Source: Rhodobacteraceae bacterium UBA996
GTDB lineage: Bacteria; Pseudomonadota; Alphaproteobacteria; Rhodobacterales; Rhodobacteraceae
Direction: 5' to 3'
Assembly (NCBI GenBank): GCA_002291955.1
Contig: DBBA01000310.1
Coordinates: forward strand, 1 to 7,119
Length of the DNA stretch: 7,119 nucleotides
The position numbers and the translations under genes were made by a program. How positions within the stretch are numbered: position 1 is the stretch's first letter; the number at the start of each line of letters is the position of its first letter. The notes beneath the pieces were generated by a model. The model was not told the origin of the DNA. It searched no databases and saw nothing but the letters and a program-made list of their open reading frames with translations. This document shows positions 5,557-7,119 of the stretch, in pieces.

Positions 5557-5633
5557 GCCGCCTTAGCTCAGTTGGTTAGAGCACCAGATTGTGGATCTGG
5601 GGGTCCCCCGTTCGAGCCGGGGAGGCGGTACCA
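5557..5633 (+). tRNA. tRNA-His (anticodon GTG), CCA encoded
   Basis: A complete cloverleaf can be drawn. Acceptor GCCGCCT (5557-5563) pairs with AGGCGGT (5623-5629), giving a G1-U72 wobble. The D arm is GCTC/GAGC. The anticodon stem is CCAGA/TCTGG (5584-5588 with 5596-5600) around loop TTGTGGA, with anticodon GTG at 5591-5593. The T arm is CCCCG/CGGGG with loop TTCGAGC. The discriminator is A73 (5630), followed by encoded CCA. The base before position 1 is T, so no G-1 is encoded and none would be opposed by C73. Most bacteria need G-1:C73 for histidylation; a group of alphaproteobacteria is known to lack it and to use A73 and U72 with a divergent HisRS. This tRNA fits that group exactly and supports the taxonomic call. 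It reads CAC and CAU codons. Confidence 0.97.
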
Positions 5634-5659
5634 CCCCCGTCCAACCGAACGAGCGTCAC

Positions 5660-5689
5660 GCGCCGCGGCCGGACTTGCGCCGCGGGCGC
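5660..5689 (+). terminator. GC-rich hairpin after tRNA-His, possible terminator or argC leader structure
   Basis: GCG-CCGCGG (5660-5668) pairs with CCGCGG-CGC (5680-5685 and 5687-5689, with G5686 bulged) around an 11-base loop. It lies 27 bases after the tRNA CCA and about 40 before the argC start. There is no U tract, so it may instead be part of the argC leader or have no role. Confidence 0.3.
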
Positions 5690-5730
5690 CGCCGGGGCAA
5701 ATGCACCCGACACCCGGCAGGAGGCCCGCC

Positions 5731-6759
5731 ATGACCCATTCCGTCGCGATCCTTGGGGCGTCCGGCTATACCGGGGCGGAACTGGTCCGCCTGATCGCCA
5801 CGCACCCGTCCCTGCGCATCGCGGCGCTGTCGGCGGACCGCAAGGCCGGGCAGCCGATGGCGGCGGTGTTCCCGTTCCTGCGGCACCTCGACCTGCCGAC
5901 GCTGGTGACCATCCCCGAGATCGACTTTGGCACGGTGGACCTGATCTTCTGCGCGCTGCCGCACGGCACCACGCAGGAGGTGATCGCGGCGCTGCCCCGG
6001 GACAAACGGATCGTGGACCTGTCGGCCGATTTCCGGCTGCGCGACCTCGCGGCCTATCAGACGTGGTACGGCAAGCCCCATGCCGCGCCCGACCTGCAGG
6101 CGGAAGCCGTCTATGGCCTGACCGAGTTCTACCGGACCGAGATCGCCGCCGCCCGGCTGGTGGCGGGCACGGGGTGCAACGCCGCGACCGGGCAGTATGC
6201 GCTGCGGCCGCTGATTGCTGCCGGCGTGATCGACCTGGACAACATCATCATCGACCTGAAGGCGGGCGTCAGCGGCGCCGGGCGGTCGCTGAAGGAGAAC
6301 CTGCTGCACGCAGAGTTGTCGGAGGGGGCGCATGCCTATTCCGCGGGGGGCACGCACCGGCACCTGGGCGAGTTCGACCAGGAGTTCTCGGCCGTGGCGG
6401 GGCGGCCCGTGCGGGTGCAGTTCACGCCGCACCTGATCCCGGCGAACCGCGGGATCCTGGCCACCGTCTATGTCAAGGGCGACCCCGCGACGGTTCACCG
6501 CACGCTGGCCGCGGCCTATGCGTCCGAGACGTTCCTCGAGGTGCTGCCGATGGGCGAGTTGCCGTCGATCCGGCACATCCGGGGCTCGAACTTCTGCCAC
6601 ATCGGCGTGACGGGCGACCGTATCCCGGGCCGCGCGGTGGTGGTCGCCACGCTCGACAACCTGACCAAGGGATCGTCGGGCCAGGCGATCCAGAACGCGA
6701 ACCTGATGCTGGGGCTGCCGGAAACCGACGGGCTGATGCTGGCGCCGGTGTTCCCCTGA
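5731..6759 (+). CDS. argC: N-acetyl-gamma-glutamyl-phosphate reductase
   Basis: The 342-residue product is ArgC, which reduces N-acetyl-glutamyl-5-phosphate with NADPH to the semialdehyde, the third step of arginine synthesis in the cytoplasm. The N-terminal Rossmann motif is AILGASGYTGAELVRLI (residues 6-22). Further family blocks are FCALPHGTTQEV (73-84), VDLSADFRL (95-103), WYG and YGLTE. The catalytic Cys is Cys149 in GTGCNAATG, where many ArgC proteins have PGCYPT. The C-terminal domain shows KAGVSGAGR (177-185), THRHLGE with the expected catalytic His (209/211), FTPHLIPANRGI (231-242) and KGSSGQAIQN. Length is normal for the long (type 1) form. ATG 5731 has GGAGG seven bases upstream; the longer open frame runs back through the tRNA and is not coding. 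A 43-base gap to ccmE suggests co-transcription. Confidence 0.97.
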   Translation: MTHSVAILGASGYTGAELVRLIATHPSLRIAALSADRKAGQPMAAVFPFLRHLDLPTLVTIPEIDFGTVDLIFCALPHGTTQEVIAALPRDKRIVDLSADFRLRDLAAYQTWYGKPHAAPDLQAEAVYGLTEFYRTEIAAARLVAGTGCNAATGQYALRPLIAAGVIDLDNIIIDLKAGVSGAGRSLKENLLHAELSEGAHAYSAGGTHRHLGEFDQEFSAVAGRPVRVQFTPHLIPANRGILATVYVKGDPATVHRTLAAAYASETFLEVLPMGELPSIRHIRGSNFCHIGVTGDRIPGRAVVVATLDNLTKGSSGQAIQNANLMLGLPETDGLMLAPVFP

Positions 6760-6802
6760 TCCTATCTTGGGCCAATCCGGGGCGCCGTCCGGGAGGGGAC
6801 CG

Positions 6803-7119
6803 ATGAAGAGCCTGAAGAAGACCCGCCGCATCCAGATCATCGCTCTTGCCGCGGTGGCGCTGACGCTGTCCACCGCGCTGATCGGCTGGGCCATGCGCGA
6901 CGGGATCAACTTCTTCTATTCGCCCGCGCAGATCGCGGCCGAACCGCCGCCCCCCGACCGCAACCTGCGCATCGGCGGGCTGGTCGAGGAGGGGACGCTG
7001 GTCCGTGGTCAGGGCGCGACGATCACCTTCAACGTGACCGACCGCGCGGCGAGCATCCCCGTGACCTACACGGGCATCGTCCCCGACCTGTTCCGCGAAG
7101 GCGAGGGCGTGGTGGCGCA
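6803..7119 (+). CDS. ccmE: cytochrome c maturation haem chaperone CcmE, 3' end beyond the window
   Basis: The first 105 codons are visible. A basic cytoplasmic N terminus (MKSLKKTRRIQ) is followed by one membrane segment at about residues 12-30 (IIALAAVALTLSTALIGWAM). Then comes the start of the periplasmic OB-fold: FFYSPAQIA (37-45), LRIGGLVEEGTLVRG (55-69), ITFNVTD (74-80) and IPVTYTGIVPDLFREGEGVVA (85-105). This is the standard CcmE layout. Family knowledge: CcmE binds haem covalently through a His in the later part of the domain (outside this window) and passes it to the CcmFH lyase for c-type cytochromes. ATG 6803 has a GGGAGGGG ribosome-binding site (6791-6798). It lies 43 bases after argC on the same strand, probably in one operon, with other ccm genes expected beyond the window edge. 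Confidence 0.95.
   Translation, partial: MKSLKKTRRIQIIALAAVALTLSTALIGWAMRDGINFFYSPAQIAAEPPPPDRNLRIGGLVEEGTLVRGQGATITFNVTDRAASIPVTYTGIVPDLFREGEGVVA

Noticed and set aside
5437..5730. N-terminal extension of argC
   Set aside because: The extension translates the tRNA-His gene and GC-rich spacer. ATG 5731 has a good ribosome-binding site and the normal ArgC N terminus.
5656..6909. 417-codon minus-strand frame opposite argC and the start of ccmE
   Set aside because: Rich in Arg/Gln/Asp/His with no recognisable domain; antisense to a certain argC gene.
1..7119. CRISPR array, insertion sequence, integrase or attachment site next to the tRNA
   Set aside because: No spaced direct repeats and no transposase or integrase motifs were seen; the tRNA-His 3' end is followed directly by ordinary spacer and argC.

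Overview
The window is GC-rich DNA from an alphaproteobacterium, most likely of the Rhodobacteraceae/Paracoccaceae type. The basis is the very high G+C at wobble positions, an MmcB-type repair protein, a small protein resembling a roseobacter/rhodobacter family, a tRNA-His with the alphaproteobacterial acceptor end (no encoded G-1, discriminator A73, U72), and an argC gene directly followed by ccmE. No mobile element, CRISPR array or recognisable defence or phage module is visible. Apart from one broken gene, the gene content is chromosomal housekeeping and metabolism.

Positions 1-1976 hold one reading frame for a caspase-like (peptidase C14) protein with Sel1/TPR-type helical repeats and a C-terminal peptidoglycan-binding-like domain. 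The frame is interrupted by a single in-frame TAG at 1035-1037. Reading continues in the same frame for 313 more codons, and the stop sits exactly where a Sel1 repeat would carry Glu (AA-stop-LGH, against AAELGH in the next repeat). It is therefore most simply a GAG-to-TAG nonsense change, or a sequencing error, in a single gene. It is listed as two CDS entries plus the stop site.

Positions 1977-2262 are non-coding and contain a foldable block: a 9-bp outer stem enclosing two perfect inner hairpins. It lies upstream of a cutC-family gene (2263-2970, +). A 235-bp gap rich in short perfect palindromes separates cutC from the convergent 3' end of an FMN-dependent alpha-hydroxy-acid dehydrogenase/oxidase gene (3206-4366, -). 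The 344-bp divergent region 4367-4710 contains a strong imperfect hairpin and probably the promoters of the flanking genes.

Positions 4711-5187 (+) encode an MmcB-family PD-(D/E)XK-like DNA repair protein. It converges on a small acidic-core protein gene (5216-5464, -). A tRNA-His(GTG) gene (5557-5633) follows, then argC (arginine biosynthesis, 5731-6759) and the start of ccmE (cytochrome c maturation haem chaperone, 6803 to the window end), with argC and ccmE probably co-transcribed.

I see no convincing undescribed multi-gene system. The items most worth a second look are the amber-interrupted caspase/Sel1 gene, the structured element upstream of cutC, the tRNA-His acceptor end, and the substituted FMN-phosphate-site residues in the hydroxy-acid dehydrogenase.
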